DNA from: RDXT01 sp033762375
GTDB taxonomy: Bacteria > Bacteroidota > Bacteroidia > J057
DNA: 64,000 bases
Direction of reading: 5' to 3'
Assembly (NCBI GenBank): GCA_033762375.1
Contig: JANRLQ010000102.1
Span: 76,403-140,402, forward strand
The notes beneath the pieces were generated by a model. That model had not been told where the DNA came from and ran no database searches. It saw only the letters and a list, made by a program, of their open reading frames with translations. Positions 54,657 to 63,449 of this stretch are shown piece by piece. The stretch's first letter is position 1. Each line of letters opens with the position of its first letter. A program made the position numbers and the translations under genes.

Positions 54657-57005
54657 CTATCGCGGCAGCAGGATCAGTTTCCCGTTGGAGACGGCCGATC
54701 CGGACTGCACCTCATACAGATAGACCCCGGCAGCCCATCCGTCCAGCGGAACCTGGGCATCAATTGCCTCATCTCCCGTCCACCGGTACTCAGCCACCAG
54801 GCGGCCCGCTGTGGTGAACAGCCGCAGGCGCAGCGGTTGCCCGCTGCGGGACCAGGCAGGTGCCGTAAAACGCAGCTGGTCTGTGGCAGGATTGGGATAA
54901 AGCTGAAACAGCAGCACCTCCGGGGCCAGCAGGGCTACCAGGTTGGAGCGGGTGCTGCTGCCATCGGGGTAGGTCTGACGGATCTGATAGACGTTCAGGC
55001 CCTCCAGGGGATCGGTGTCGGTCCAGTTCATAAAGGCTGCCGCAGGTTGCTCATGGACGGCAGTCAGGGTGGTCCTGTCGCTTCCGCGCATGACGGTACA
55101 GGTAGCCGCTGCAGGATCGGCATACCAGCTCAGGTAGTGATGGCCGTCGCGGTGCAGGCCCAGGAGCTGAACCCCACCGGGCAATACTGCGCCATCTATT
55201 TTAAAATTGTCGAGCTGGATTCCGTCGGTGATGCCAGACAATGCCCCGGCCCCAAATTTCACCCGAAACCGCACATCGGGGTTGTTGACAATGGCATTGA
55301 TCCGGTACGAGGCCTGGTGTATGACCCCATCGTAGGTGCTGCCATAGTTCCAGCCGGGCTCCCCGCCCAGGCTGGCAATGCCTGCTGTGGTGTACCAGTC
55401 CACATCTGCCTCAGGGTCAATACCTTGCAGGCCGCCAAGGACTGTCCAGCTGGTGCCGCCGTCCAGGGAGTACTGTACATTCATCCCGGCATCCGGGGAG
55501 GCTGCCCAGCGGAAGTCAAACCGCAAAAAATAATCGCCTACCGCTCCTACAAAGTCAATGGGAGGCGTTTCGAGATAATACACAGTATTGGCTCCGTGAT
55601 CTCCGGTCGCATTGGTCAGCCAGGACGCACTCCCGCCAAATGCCCCGAAGGCCATGTTAAAGGTATTAAAAGTGGACTTGCCATTGCTATTGCCCAGCTC
55701 CCACCGGTCACAGGTATTTCCCCGGTCTGCCAGCCCCTCGCTGCTGGTCTCAAAATGATAGGCAAAGGGAATAAAAGGGGTGTCAAAAATTTCGACCGTC
55801 TCCAGGTGTTCCAGGGCAGGATTGCCATTGATGCGCAGCCGGACAGTGTAGGTGCCCGGTGCCGGATAGGTATGATTGGTGCTGGCGGTGGTGGCATCCG
55901 GGGTGCCGTCATTGGTAAAATCCCACTCCCAACTGGTCGCCAGGGCGGAGCCGTCCTCAAAGTCCAGGGCTATATTGGTATATCCTACGGCAGGGTTTTC
56001 AAAGTATGCCGTAGCCACATCTGCCAGGGGCCACCCCATGTCCTGGAGCATACCCCGGAGGATATCTCCTGGATCGTGTATGGCCTCTGCCGTCCCGAGA
56101 AAAGGTGTCATCAGCGAGTGGGCATTGCCTGCCGGGAACACGGTTTCGTCGAGGTGGGCATAACTGGTGCCGGGCACAAAGGTCGCCGGTGCATACAACT
56201 CCGGGCGGATACCCGAGTTGGCGATGACAGCCTGCGGGCTGCTCCAGTACAGGTCGCCGCTGGTGATAGCCGATGCCAGTGCCCCGGAGGGATTGGTATA
56301 GCTGTCTATGGGATTAAAGAGGAGGTCCTGTACGTACTCGTCGTATATAAATGTCGGGGCGTTGATGCAGCCTGTCCCGGCGATCCCGAGGCATTCGTTA
56401 GGGGCCGTGCCATCATCATACCGGGCTGAGCCCGAGATACCCAGCCCATGCCCGATCTCGTGCATGACGACGGTGACGAGGTCATACTGAGCCGGTCCGG
56501 GATTGGCGTCTGTGCCGGTGTACCAGGCAGTGCTGCTGTTGAGGTAGATGGTCATGTCAGCCGAGCCGGGCAATACATCACACCCCACCCAGGTATTCAC
56601 CAGCCCTACCGGATACAGGGATCCGCTGACAGGAGCAGAGGGATGGGTGCTGGTCACCAGGGTGAGCGAAGTGGAGCCAAGTGTGCTGCCTCCCAGCGGG
56701 AGGTAAACTGCCTGAATGGTGATCGGGACCTGGTTAAAAATTTCCTGGGCCCAGGCATCCACCGCATATTGAAAAGCCGCCTGCTCTGCCGCCCCAAATC
56801 CGCTGTAGGTGACCTCAAAGGTACCCGGGAGCCCGCCTGCACGGGTCACGCCGGCATCCGGGCGTGGGATACGGGTACGGGAAGGTATCCCGGTGCCCTC
56901 CAACCCCCTTTCCGGAGGCGGCAGGGTGACAGATTGTGCATAACCCGTCAGCATGACGGCCATTAACCAGCCTAAGCCTGAGATTCCCACTCTGATCGTA
57001 CGCAT
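54657..57005 (-). CDS. Secreted metalloprotease-like protein with PKD and T9SS sorting domains
   Basis: 782 residues. Signal peptide ends GYAQ (about 24). Residues about 60-335 hold a zincin-like domain with VVMHEIGHGLGISG (His182, Glu183, His186); the usual third zinc ligand His three residues after the glycine is replaced by Gly, so the third ligand must lie elsewhere or activity is lost. A PKD domain follows (about 337-415, WEWDFTNDGTPDATT, YPAPGTYTVRLRI), then a jelly-roll domain (about 418-615, including WDVQYSLDGGTSW-like NVQYSLDGGTSWTVLGG), and a type A sorting domain (QLYPNPATDQLRF to the end). Likely surface-exposed or released. Confidence 0.85.
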   Translation of the reverse strand: MRTIRVGISGLGWLMAVMLTGYAQSVTLPPPERGLEGTGIPSRTRIPRPDAGVTRAGGLPGTFEVTYSGFGAAEQAAFQYAVDAWAQEIFNQVPITIQAVYLPLGGSTLGSTSLTLVTSTHPSAPVSGSLYPVGLVNTWVGCDVLPGSADMTIYLNSSTAWYTGTDANPGPAQYDLVTVVMHEIGHGLGISGSARYDDGTAPNECLGIAGTGCINAPTFIYDEYVQDLLFNPIDSYTNPSGALASAITSGDLYWSSPQAVIANSGIRPELYAPATFVPGTSYAHLDETVFPAGNAHSLMTPFLGTAEAIHDPGDILRGMLQDMGWPLADVATAYFENPAVGYTNIALDFEDGSALATSWEWDFTNDGTPDATTASTNHTYPAPGTYTVRLRINGNPALEHLETVEIFDTPFIPFAYHFETSSEGLADRGNTCDRWELGNSNGKSTFNTFNMAFGAFGGSASWLTNATGDHGANTVYYLETPPIDFVGAVGDYFLRFDFRWAASPDAGMNVQYSLDGGTSWTVLGGLQGIDPEADVDWYTTAGIASLGGEPGWNYGSTYDGVIHQASYRINAIVNNPDVRFRVKFGAGALSGITDGIQLDNFKIDGAVLPGGVQLLGLHRDGHHYLSWYADPAAATCTVMRGSDRTTLTAVHEQPAAAFMNWTDTDPLEGLNVYQIRQTYPDGSSTRSNLVALLAPEVLLFQLYPNPATDQLRFTAPAWSRSGQPLRLRLFTTAGRLVAEYRWTGDEAIDAQVPLDGWAAGVYLYEVQSGSAVSNGKLILLPR

Positions 57006-57275
57006 ATTGTTACAAGTCTTGTCCGTATCGCAAGTTCAAAACAAATTTGCCCCCAAACACCCTCATGTTTGAGTGGGGCGTAAAGTGTCGGGTGTGGAGA
57101 TGTGATGGGGGGTAAAAATACGTCTAAAGCGTGGAAACTACGAAAAACGGTCCATTTAGCATGGGTAATATTTGCGCAAACCGTCAATTCTGGCGCTTCA
57201 TCTGCCTGATATGCAGATTTGCACCCTGTCAGGTATTGAAGGATTCAGGCATTTTTTGCACATTTGTCCCCGCTT

Positions 57276-59576
57276 ATGCATATACTAAAACGTGTCCTAC
57301 CAGTCATACTGCTGCTGATCATCGGGTACGCCGTGTTGCGGGACTCGTTTGGGAGGATTCTGGACTATCCCAATGAGTACTGTTTTGGTGGAAGCGGTGA
57401 CGGGCTGAAAAACTATTTTACCCCGGCATTTTACATCCGGTATGACAGCGGGTGGCATTTTTCTGGCATGAATCATCCCTACGGGGAACACGTCGCCTTT
57501 ACCGACAACCAGCCGTTGCTGGCATTTGCCCTGAGCTGGATCGAACGCCATATAACCCCGGTCTCTCACCACACGGTCGGTATCATCAACTACCTGATGA
57601 TCCTGTCGCTGGTGATCTGTATGCTGCTGATGTACCAGCTTGCCCGCAAAGCCGGATTGCCCGCCTGGTATGCCGTCCCCGTAGCGGTCCTGATCACCAT
57701 GCTGAGCCCGCAGATCCACCGGCTTACGGGGCACTATGCCCTGATGTATCCCGTATTTATCCCGCTCACATGGCTCTGTGTCTGGCATACTGCCGAGGCG
57801 CGCCGTCCCTGGCCGGGTGTAGCAGGCATGGTGGTGATGATGGTGGCCTTCGGGCTGATACACCCTTACCACCTGATGACCACGGCGTTGTTTGCCGGAG
57901 GGTTTTGGCTGGTGCGGGCCTGGACCCTGCGCCGGGCGGGTCGCCTGGCCTGGGGGCGTGCCCTGGGGATCAGCCTGATCATGGTGGCGGGTCCTGTGCT
58001 GTTGTTTCAGGGGATCATGGGGCTGACAGATCCGATCCAGGACCGCCCTGAAAATCCTTTTGGGTTTTTTACCTACCGGGCATACTGGCACTCTGTGTTT
58101 CTTCCTGTCCAGGGGCCTATGGCGGATGCCTGGCGCCGGTTTGCGTGGAAGTGGATCGTGCCGGACATGGAGGGTTTTTCATACACCGGACTGGTGGTGA
58201 CCGTGGTGGCGGTGCTGAGTATCGTGCGGATGGTACGTTATGTCCGGGCCGGGCATTATGGGCGGGTGCTGCACACAGCCCTGCCCGGACAGATGGGGCC
58301 TGCGCTGGGCGCGGGGATATTGCTCCTGCTGTTGTCAATGGCCTGGCCGTTTACGATGGGACTACAGGGGCTGGTGGACCTGCTGGGGCCGCTGCGCCAG
58401 TTTCGGTCTCTGGGCCGGTTTGCCTGGGTGTTTTATTATGTCGGGGCCCTCTATGCAGCCTGGTACCTGTATGTGGCGGGCCGCAGGCTGCGCATGAAGG
58501 GATTGGGTTCGTACGCCTGGGCGATCTGGGGGGTGGCACTGGTGTTTTGGACCTGGGAAGGGCAGATTCACCTGAAACTCCATACCCAGGCTGCCCAGAA
58601 AACCCGCGACACCAATGTCATCAATGGCAAAAAGGCCTATGACAGCGGTGCCTGGATGCTGGCCAATGGCATCAACCCCCGGGACTATCAGGCTATTTTG
58701 CCCTTGCCGGTGTTTAATATAGGCTCCGAAAAATTTATTCCCCAGTTTCATACCCCTGATATCCTCCGGCAGGCGATCAAAGTCTCCTATGATACGGGTC
58801 TGCCGATGTTGTGTGGGGCCATGTCCCGCACCTCCCTGCACCAGGCCGGCAACCTGATCCAGGTCACTGGGGATATGCTGCTGCGGCGTGCGATCCTCGA
58901 TGACCTGCAAGACCGCCGTCCCCTGCTCGTCCTGCGCCAGAATGCTACCCCGATGGGCTGGGGAGATCAGGCCCTGCTCGCGTATGCGCGGCTGCTGGTC
59001 AGGACAGAGGCATTCAGCTGGTATGCGCTGGACCTCTCCGTGCTGGAAGGTACCCGGCAGGAGGTATTGACGGCCTTTGAGGCCCGGAAGGACAGCCTTT
59101 ATCCTGCGGGGCCCCTGCTGGTGAATCACCCTGTGAACTGGTATATCTTCGATGGATTTGACAGCGGGCCGCTGTCTGTCTTTGGAGCAGAAACCCGGCG
59201 GGCTCCTGCGGGCAAACTGGTCCTCTATGACGGACCTGTACAGGATACCTCGGCGCTGGACCTCTCGGTATGGACGCGGATCAACCGCAAGGTGCCGGGC
59301 ATGCCAGCCTTGTATGTCCGCGAATACACCCCTGACGGGGCACAGGTGCAGGCGCCGGATGTCTCCGGGATGTTCACCACCAATATCGTGGGCGAATGGG
59401 CCCGGATCGCGCAGACCATACAACCCCGCACCCCCGGCAACCGGCTCCTGATCTACCTGGAAGACCATGATATAGAGGCCGAATCCTTCCTCCTGATGCC
59501 GACCCGCACCCAGACGTATATGCGCATGCCCGGTGACACGGTGCTGATGTATAATAATTTTTACCTTGCACGATAA
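57276..59576 (+). CDS. Polytopic membrane protein resembling GT-C glycosyltransferases
   Basis: 766 residues from the ATG at 57276 (an in-frame TTG 12 bp earlier is less likely). TM1 at about 5-22, a first extracytoplasmic loop rich in Gly/Asp/Tyr (FGGSGDGLKNYFTPAFYIRY) that resembles the catalytic Asp-bearing loop of GT-C enzymes, about nine more transmembrane helices to residue about 430, and a soluble C-terminal part of about 330 residues. The following gene is a GT2 enzyme, overlapped by 11 bp, suggesting that the pair makes and uses a polyprenyl-phosphate sugar. Substrate unknown. Confidence 0.75.
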   Translation: MHILKRVLPVILLLIIGYAVLRDSFGRILDYPNEYCFGGSGDGLKNYFTPAFYIRYDSGWHFSGMNHPYGEHVAFTDNQPLLAFALSWIERHITPVSHHTVGIINYLMILSLVICMLLMYQLARKAGLPAWYAVPVAVLITMLSPQIHRLTGHYALMYPVFIPLTWLCVWHTAEARRPWPGVAGMVVMMVAFGLIHPYHLMTTALFAGGFWLVRAWTLRRAGRLAWGRALGISLIMVAGPVLLFQGIMGLTDPIQDRPENPFGFFTYRAYWHSVFLPVQGPMADAWRRFAWKWIVPDMEGFSYTGLVVTVVAVLSIVRMVRYVRAGHYGRVLHTALPGQMGPALGAGILLLLLSMAWPFTMGLQGLVDLLGPLRQFRSLGRFAWVFYYVGALYAAWYLYVAGRRLRMKGLGSYAWAIWGVALVFWTWEGQIHLKLHTQAAQKTRDTNVINGKKAYDSGAWMLANGINPRDYQAILPLPVFNIGSEKFIPQFHTPDILRQAIKVSYDTGLPMLCGAMSRTSLHQAGNLIQVTGDMLLRRAILDDLQDRRPLLVLRQNATPMGWGDQALLAYARLLVRTEAFSWYALDLSVLEGTRQEVLTAFEARKDSLYPAGPLLVNHPVNWYIFDGFDSGPLSVFGAETRRAPAGKLVLYDGPVQDTSALDLSVWTRINRKVPGMPALYVREYTPDGAQVQAPDVSGMFTTNIVGEWARIAQTIQPRTPGNRLLIYLEDHDIEAESFLLMPTRTQTYMRMPGDTVLMYNNFYLAR

Positions 59577-60303
59577 CCGACTTGATATTGTCCTGCCGTG
59601 TTACCAGCCACAACCCGGCTGGGATGACACCATTGTCCAGACCTGGGCCACCCTGCAGACCCTGCTGCCCGGCGTAAGGATGCGCCTGATCATCGTCAAT
59701 GACGGATCGGCACGCGGGGTGTCTCCGGCACAGGTGGACCGGATACGGGCGGCTGTGCCGGAGCTGGTTTTTGTGCAGCGGACCGAAAACAAAGGCAAAG
59801 GTTATACCGTCCGCGAGGGCATGGCCCTGGCAGATGCGCCGGTATGTATGTTTACGGATATAGATTTTCCCTATACGCCGGAGAGCATCGTGGAGGTATA
59901 TCGGATGGTGGCCGTGGAGCAGGCAGATATCGCGCCGGGGATCAAGGACCAGGCGTATTACAACAATCTCCCGCCGGTGCGGGTATATGTATCGCGTTTT
60001 TTGCGGTTTCTGATCAGTGCTTTTCTGCGGCTCTCTGTCACTGATACCCAGTGCGGACTCAAAGCTTTCAGCCCGGCAGGCCGGGCCGTATTCCTGCGCA
60101 CGACCATCAACCGGTATCTGGCCGACCTGGAGTGCCTGTTTCTGGCGGAGCATACGCCGGGGATCACCATCCGCCCGGTAGCGGTACACCTCAAACCCGG
60201 AGTGGTCTTCAGCAAACTGAATCCTCAGATTCTCCTCACGGAGGGCCGCAACTTCCTGAAAGTCTGGGCCAATGCTACTTTTGGCCGTAAACCATCTGCC
60301 TGA
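59566..60303 (+). CDS. Family 2 glycosyltransferase (polyprenyl-phosphate glycosyltransferase-like)
   Basis: 245 residues. It probably starts at a TTG at 59566, 11 bp inside the preceding gene, because the GT2 N-terminus DIVLPCYQP follows at once and no ATG is available. Landmarks: IIVNDGSA, TENKGKGYTVREGM, the DxD-type metal site TDIDFPY (about 97-103), and DTQCGLKAFSPAGR (about 158-171), which resembles dolichyl-phosphate glucosyltransferases. There are no C-terminal transmembrane helices. It would attach a nucleotide sugar to a lipid carrier for the neighbouring GT-C-like protein. The threonine aldolase gene follows 1 bp after its stop. Confidence 0.9.
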   Translation: MHDNRLDIVLPCYQPQPGWDDTIVQTWATLQTLLPGVRMRLIIVNDGSARGVSPAQVDRIRAAVPELVFVQRTENKGKGYTVREGMALADAPVCMFTDIDFPYTPESIVEVYRMVAVEQADIAPGIKDQAYYNNLPPVRVYVSRFLRFLISAFLRLSVTDTQCGLKAFSPAGRAVFLRTTINRYLADLECLFLAEHTPGITIRPVAVHLKPGVVFSKLNPQILLTEGRNFLKVWANATFGRKPSA

Positions 60304-60304
60304 T

Positions 60305-61348
60305 ATGCCTGCGCCTGACCTGATTGCAGACCTGCGGAGTGATACCCTCACACAGCCCACGCCGGGCATGCGCGAGGCCATGATGTCGGCTGTCGTGGGA
60401 GATGATGTGTACGGAGAAGATCCGACCGTCGGGGCACTCCAGGACCGGGTGGCGGCCATGCTGGGGTTTGAGGCGGGGTTGTTTTGCCCGTCCGGCACGA
60501 TGTGCAACCAAATCGCGATCCGGGTACAGACCCGGCCGCAGGATGAGGTGATCTGTGACCACTATTCGCACGTGTATCTCTATGAAGGCGGCGGGATCAT
60601 GGCCCAGTCGCTGGCGTCGGTGCAACTCCTGCAAGGGGACCGGGGCCGCCTGCAGGCCGCACAAGTAGCCGCCGCGATCCGGCCGGATGATATCCACTAT
60701 CCCCGCACCGCACTGGTCGTGCTGGAAAATACCGCCAACAAAGGGGGCGGGAGTTGTTATCAACTGGCTGATATACAGGCTATCAGAGACGTGTGTGATC
60801 AGCACGGCATCCGGCTGCATCTCGACGGAGCCCGCCTGTTTAATGCCCTGCTGGCTACAGGTCAGCCCCCGGCTGCGTACGGTCCGCTCTTTGATACGGT
60901 GTCGGTATGCCTGTCCAAGGGCCTGGGGGCGCCGGTAGGCTCTGTCCTCTGCGGCTCCCACGACACGATCCGGCAGGCGCGGCGGGTGCGCAAGATGATG
61001 GGCGGGGGGATGCGCCAGGCGGGTTTTCTGGCTGCGGCCGGGCTCTATGCGCTGGACCATCACCTGGACCGGCTGACTGAAGACCACCAGCGGGCCCGGA
61101 CCCTCGGGCAAACCCTCCTGGGCCTGGACTGGGTCGCAGAGGTGCTGCCTGTAGAGACCAATATTGTGGTGTTCAGGCCGGATACGGCCCGTGTGGATGC
61201 GGCAACCCTCCGTGCCCGGCTCGCTGCTGCCGGGGTGCTGGTGTCAGCGTTTGGGGGAGAATACCTGCGGATGGTAACCCACCTGGATATCGGGGATATA
61301 CACCTGGACAAGGCGGTGGCGGTGTTGCGGAGGGTGGGGCAGGGATGA
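60305..61348 (+). CDS. ltaE: L-threonine aldolase (low specificity)
   Basis: 347 residues from the ATG at 60305. Fold type I PLP enzyme: LRSDTLTQPTPGMREAM (about 9-25), VGDDVYGEDPTV, HYSHVYLYEGGG (His stacks on PLP), RLHLDGARLFNA (Asp of the cofactor) and the Schiff-base lysine in VCLSKGLGAPVGS (Lys205). It splits threonine or allo-threonine to glycine and acetaldehyde. It is close behind the glycosyltransferases but metabolically unrelated; co-transcription may be incidental. Confidence 0.93.
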   Translation: MPAPDLIADLRSDTLTQPTPGMREAMMSAVVGDDVYGEDPTVGALQDRVAAMLGFEAGLFCPSGTMCNQIAIRVQTRPQDEVICDHYSHVYLYEGGGIMAQSLASVQLLQGDRGRLQAAQVAAAIRPDDIHYPRTALVVLENTANKGGGSCYQLADIQAIRDVCDQHGIRLHLDGARLFNALLATGQPPAAYGPLFDTVSVCLSKGLGAPVGSVLCGSHDTIRQARRVRKMMGGGMRQAGFLAAAGLYALDHHLDRLTEDHQRARTLGQTLLGLDWVAEVLPVETNIVVFRPDTARVDAATLRARLAAAGVLVSAFGGEYLRMVTHLDIGDIHLDKAVAVLRRVGQG

Positions 61349-61409
61349 GTTATGGGTTAGGGGAGGTGTGTTTTTGGTAGGTAATTATTGTCGTTTTTAC
61401 GTCATAATA

Positions 61410-62234
61410 TTAATTTTCATTGTAGCCAAATTGTCGGCTCCGCAAAACGTTTTTCCACCAATTTTCTCGGTTGATGATAACCTGGTCGTCTGTTGTAGAT
61501 TTATATATTTCAAGAATTGAATAGCTGAAATGTTGTTTTATGTAGTCAAAGGAGAGTCGTTTGAGGCCTTCATTACCCCCGTGCCCGGTCTTTTTATACG
61601 CCATCCAGCGCCCCCAGATCATGTTTTCGCCGTAAGCTGAGCCGACATACATTTTACCGGTATAGGTGTCTGTCAGTACATAAACACCTTTTTGATTTTG
61701 CAGGGCTGTTTTCCAGCTTTCTTTTTCCAGTACGGTATTCATTTCGTCCCAGGTGATGTTTACATTGTCATAGCCAGGAAACAGGTCGTGATCAAACGTG
61801 TCGGGCAATAATTGTGACACATAACAATCCTCTATAACTGATCCGGCATGGCGAATCATGGTTTGGGCTTTGTTTTTATAGGAGATAATCAGCCGGCCCA
61901 CATATTTTTGATACGCAGGCAAATCCCGATACTCATACCCAACCCCATTCAGTACACCTAAATCCCGGGTGACCTGCCCGATGTGAAACAGCAGCCAAAG
62001 GTCTTCCGCAGGCTTGATTTTGACCAGTCCGATGGTGATTTGCCCTTCTTTGTATGATTTATGTTTGTGGTAGTTCCAATAGTGTCCTTCCAGCATGGCG
62101 GAGATATCGCCCTTTTTAAAAAGTTCGATCGGATTCCAGTTCTGCCGGAACATAAGGTTAAATCTGATCTTGACATTTTCCAGGTTGTCAAGCCGCAGTA
62201 TGTCGTTTAAGGTAATTCCGCTTGTATGGTTCAT
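61410..62234 (-). CDS. GIY-YIG nuclease-family protein with N-terminal binding-like domain
   Basis: 274 residues, visibly AT-richer than the genes to the left. The C-terminal domain (about 180-274) is a GIY-YIG fold: KGVYVLTDTYTGKMYVGSAY (GVY at 183-185, YVG at 196-198), Arg209 in WGRW, the catalytic Glu257 in NRENWW and an Asn at the end. The first 150 residues are a separate alpha/beta domain (NPIELFKKGDISAMLEGHYW, DLPAYQKYVGRLIISYKN) probably recognising substrate. Its start codon overlaps the stop of the next gene (62231-62234, ATGA), so the two are translationally coupled. Confidence 0.82.
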   Translation of the reverse strand: MNHTSGITLNDILRLDNLENVKIRFNLMFRQNWNPIELFKKGDISAMLEGHYWNYHKHKSYKEGQITIGLVKIKPAEDLWLLFHIGQVTRDLGVLNGVGYEYRDLPAYQKYVGRLIISYKNKAQTMIRHAGSVIEDCYVSQLLPDTFDHDLFPGYDNVNITWDEMNTVLEKESWKTALQNQKGVYVLTDTYTGKMYVGSAYGENMIWGRWMAYKKTGHGGNEGLKRLSFDYIKQHFSYSILEIYKSTTDDQVIINRENWWKNVLRSRQFGYNEN

Positions 62235-63349
62235 ATATCAGCCTCTTCTGCGTATTCAGCATATTCTTCCAGTACCGTGTCGGCCATATATTCAAGCCGT
62301 TTTTCTTTTGAGAGTTCGTGGACGGACTCATAGGAAATGAAGGAGCAGGACTCTGACAGCGGGCCTTTTTCTAAAAATGCAAACACAGGCCTCGAGATTT
62401 CTTGTAATACTTTGTCCTTGCGCTCAACCGGGGCTACAATATGAGCGCTTATATTCAGGTTGGGCTGAAGTGCCATCAGGTCTGCCATTCTTAAAATACC
62501 GGAATATATAGAGGTGGTGTGCTCAACTTCAAATGCCCGGACGATAGAACGTCCCCGTATCCAGAGGACATCAATATTTTCGATTGTTTTTAACGTAGCG
62601 TCGTCATAATTTAAAGGGAGTTGTGTGAGTAAGCATGGTGTTTTAGGCGTCCATACCTCTAACACCCGTTGTTTGTCGCTGCGGGGTATCCAAATTTTTA
62701 AATTCATGCGTTCGCCGATTTCGGCCAGTAACGCCTGAATTTTAATCGAATCACGCTGGGTGGACGGTTGCTGGATTACAGTCTCTTCTGTTGTTTCTTC
62801 ATTGTCTGGAATGGACACGGTCACCTGTTTGCTGTCCTGGGTTTTGACAGTGGGCGCCTTGAGTTTTTTTTGGTCCGCTTCATCAAGCGTATAGGTGGTG
62901 ACACGTTGTGCCTGCGCCAGTAAGATTTCCTCCAGGTACCTGCCGTCGCGGTCGTCCAGTTTTCTCAAGCTGCCACGCACCATTCCGGTCCAGGCGAGAC
63001 TTTTTTTGGGAAGATGTTGGGTGAAGGAGAGGTGGTGCCAACTGATGTCTTCGTCAACGGGTATAGATTTGTCCAGGGGTAACCAGACGGTCGGCACTAC
63101 CGTAAACCGAATGATGAAGGGATCAGCTCCCGGCGTAAAAATAGGGCTGTCATCCACAAAATACGTACTGTTTACCTCCAGGACTCCGATCCAGCGCGAC
63201 AGTTTTGTTATATAACAGATCAATTTATCACCGGGCTGTATCGTGGCGGCAATTCCCCTTTTCTTTTCCCTGAAACCCGAAACGGTCTTGTCAGAATCGG
63301 TAAAAGCCTGATAGGTATCGGGTGAAAACAAGTCTATGTAATAGGCCAT
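62231..63349 (-). CDS. Putative EVE/PUA-like protein with C-terminal nuclease-like domain
   Basis: 372 residues from the ATG at 63349. The N-terminal part (about 1-145) looks EVE/PUA-like: AYYIDLFSPDTYQAFTDSDK, IQPGDKLICYITKLSRWIGV (about 38-57) and TVVPTVWLPLDKSIP, the pattern of domains that read modified bases. A low-complexity acidic linker (about 165-200) leads to a C-terminal domain (about 205-372) whose core NIDVLWIRGRSIVRAFEVEH (about 258-277) fits the Asp...Glu-x-Glu pattern of PD-(D/E)xK nucleases, with Glu at the third place. Coupled to the GIY-YIG gene. A modification-dependent restriction role is plausible but inferred. Confidence 0.6.
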   Translation of the reverse strand: MAYYIDLFSPDTYQAFTDSDKTVSGFREKKRGIAATIQPGDKLICYITKLSRWIGVLEVNSTYFVDDSPIFTPGADPFIIRFTVVPTVWLPLDKSIPVDEDISWHHLSFTQHLPKKSLAWTGMVRGSLRKLDDRDGRYLEEILLAQAQRVTTYTLDEADQKKLKAPTVKTQDSKQVTVSIPDNEETTEETVIQQPSTQRDSIKIQALLAEIGERMNLKIWIPRSDKQRVLEVWTPKTPCLLTQLPLNYDDATLKTIENIDVLWIRGRSIVRAFEVEHTTSIYSGILRMADLMALQPNLNISAHIVAPVERKDKVLQEISRPVFAFLEKGPLSESCSFISYESVHELSKEKRLEYMADTVLEEYAEYAEEADI

Positions 63350-63449
63350 TGGAGGGTGTTGATATGTGACAATAGGGGTGGGCAGCGCCGTTTTACCTTT
63401 TTTACACATGGGTGCGCGATTTTCCTGTTGCGTGCGGAGGCAGGCGTGC

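Noticed and set aside
54549..56429. 626-codon open frame antisense to the metalloprotease-like gene
   Set aside because: Its sequence is Gly/Cys/Pro-rich without domains, and the minus-strand gene has clear PKD and sorting domains.
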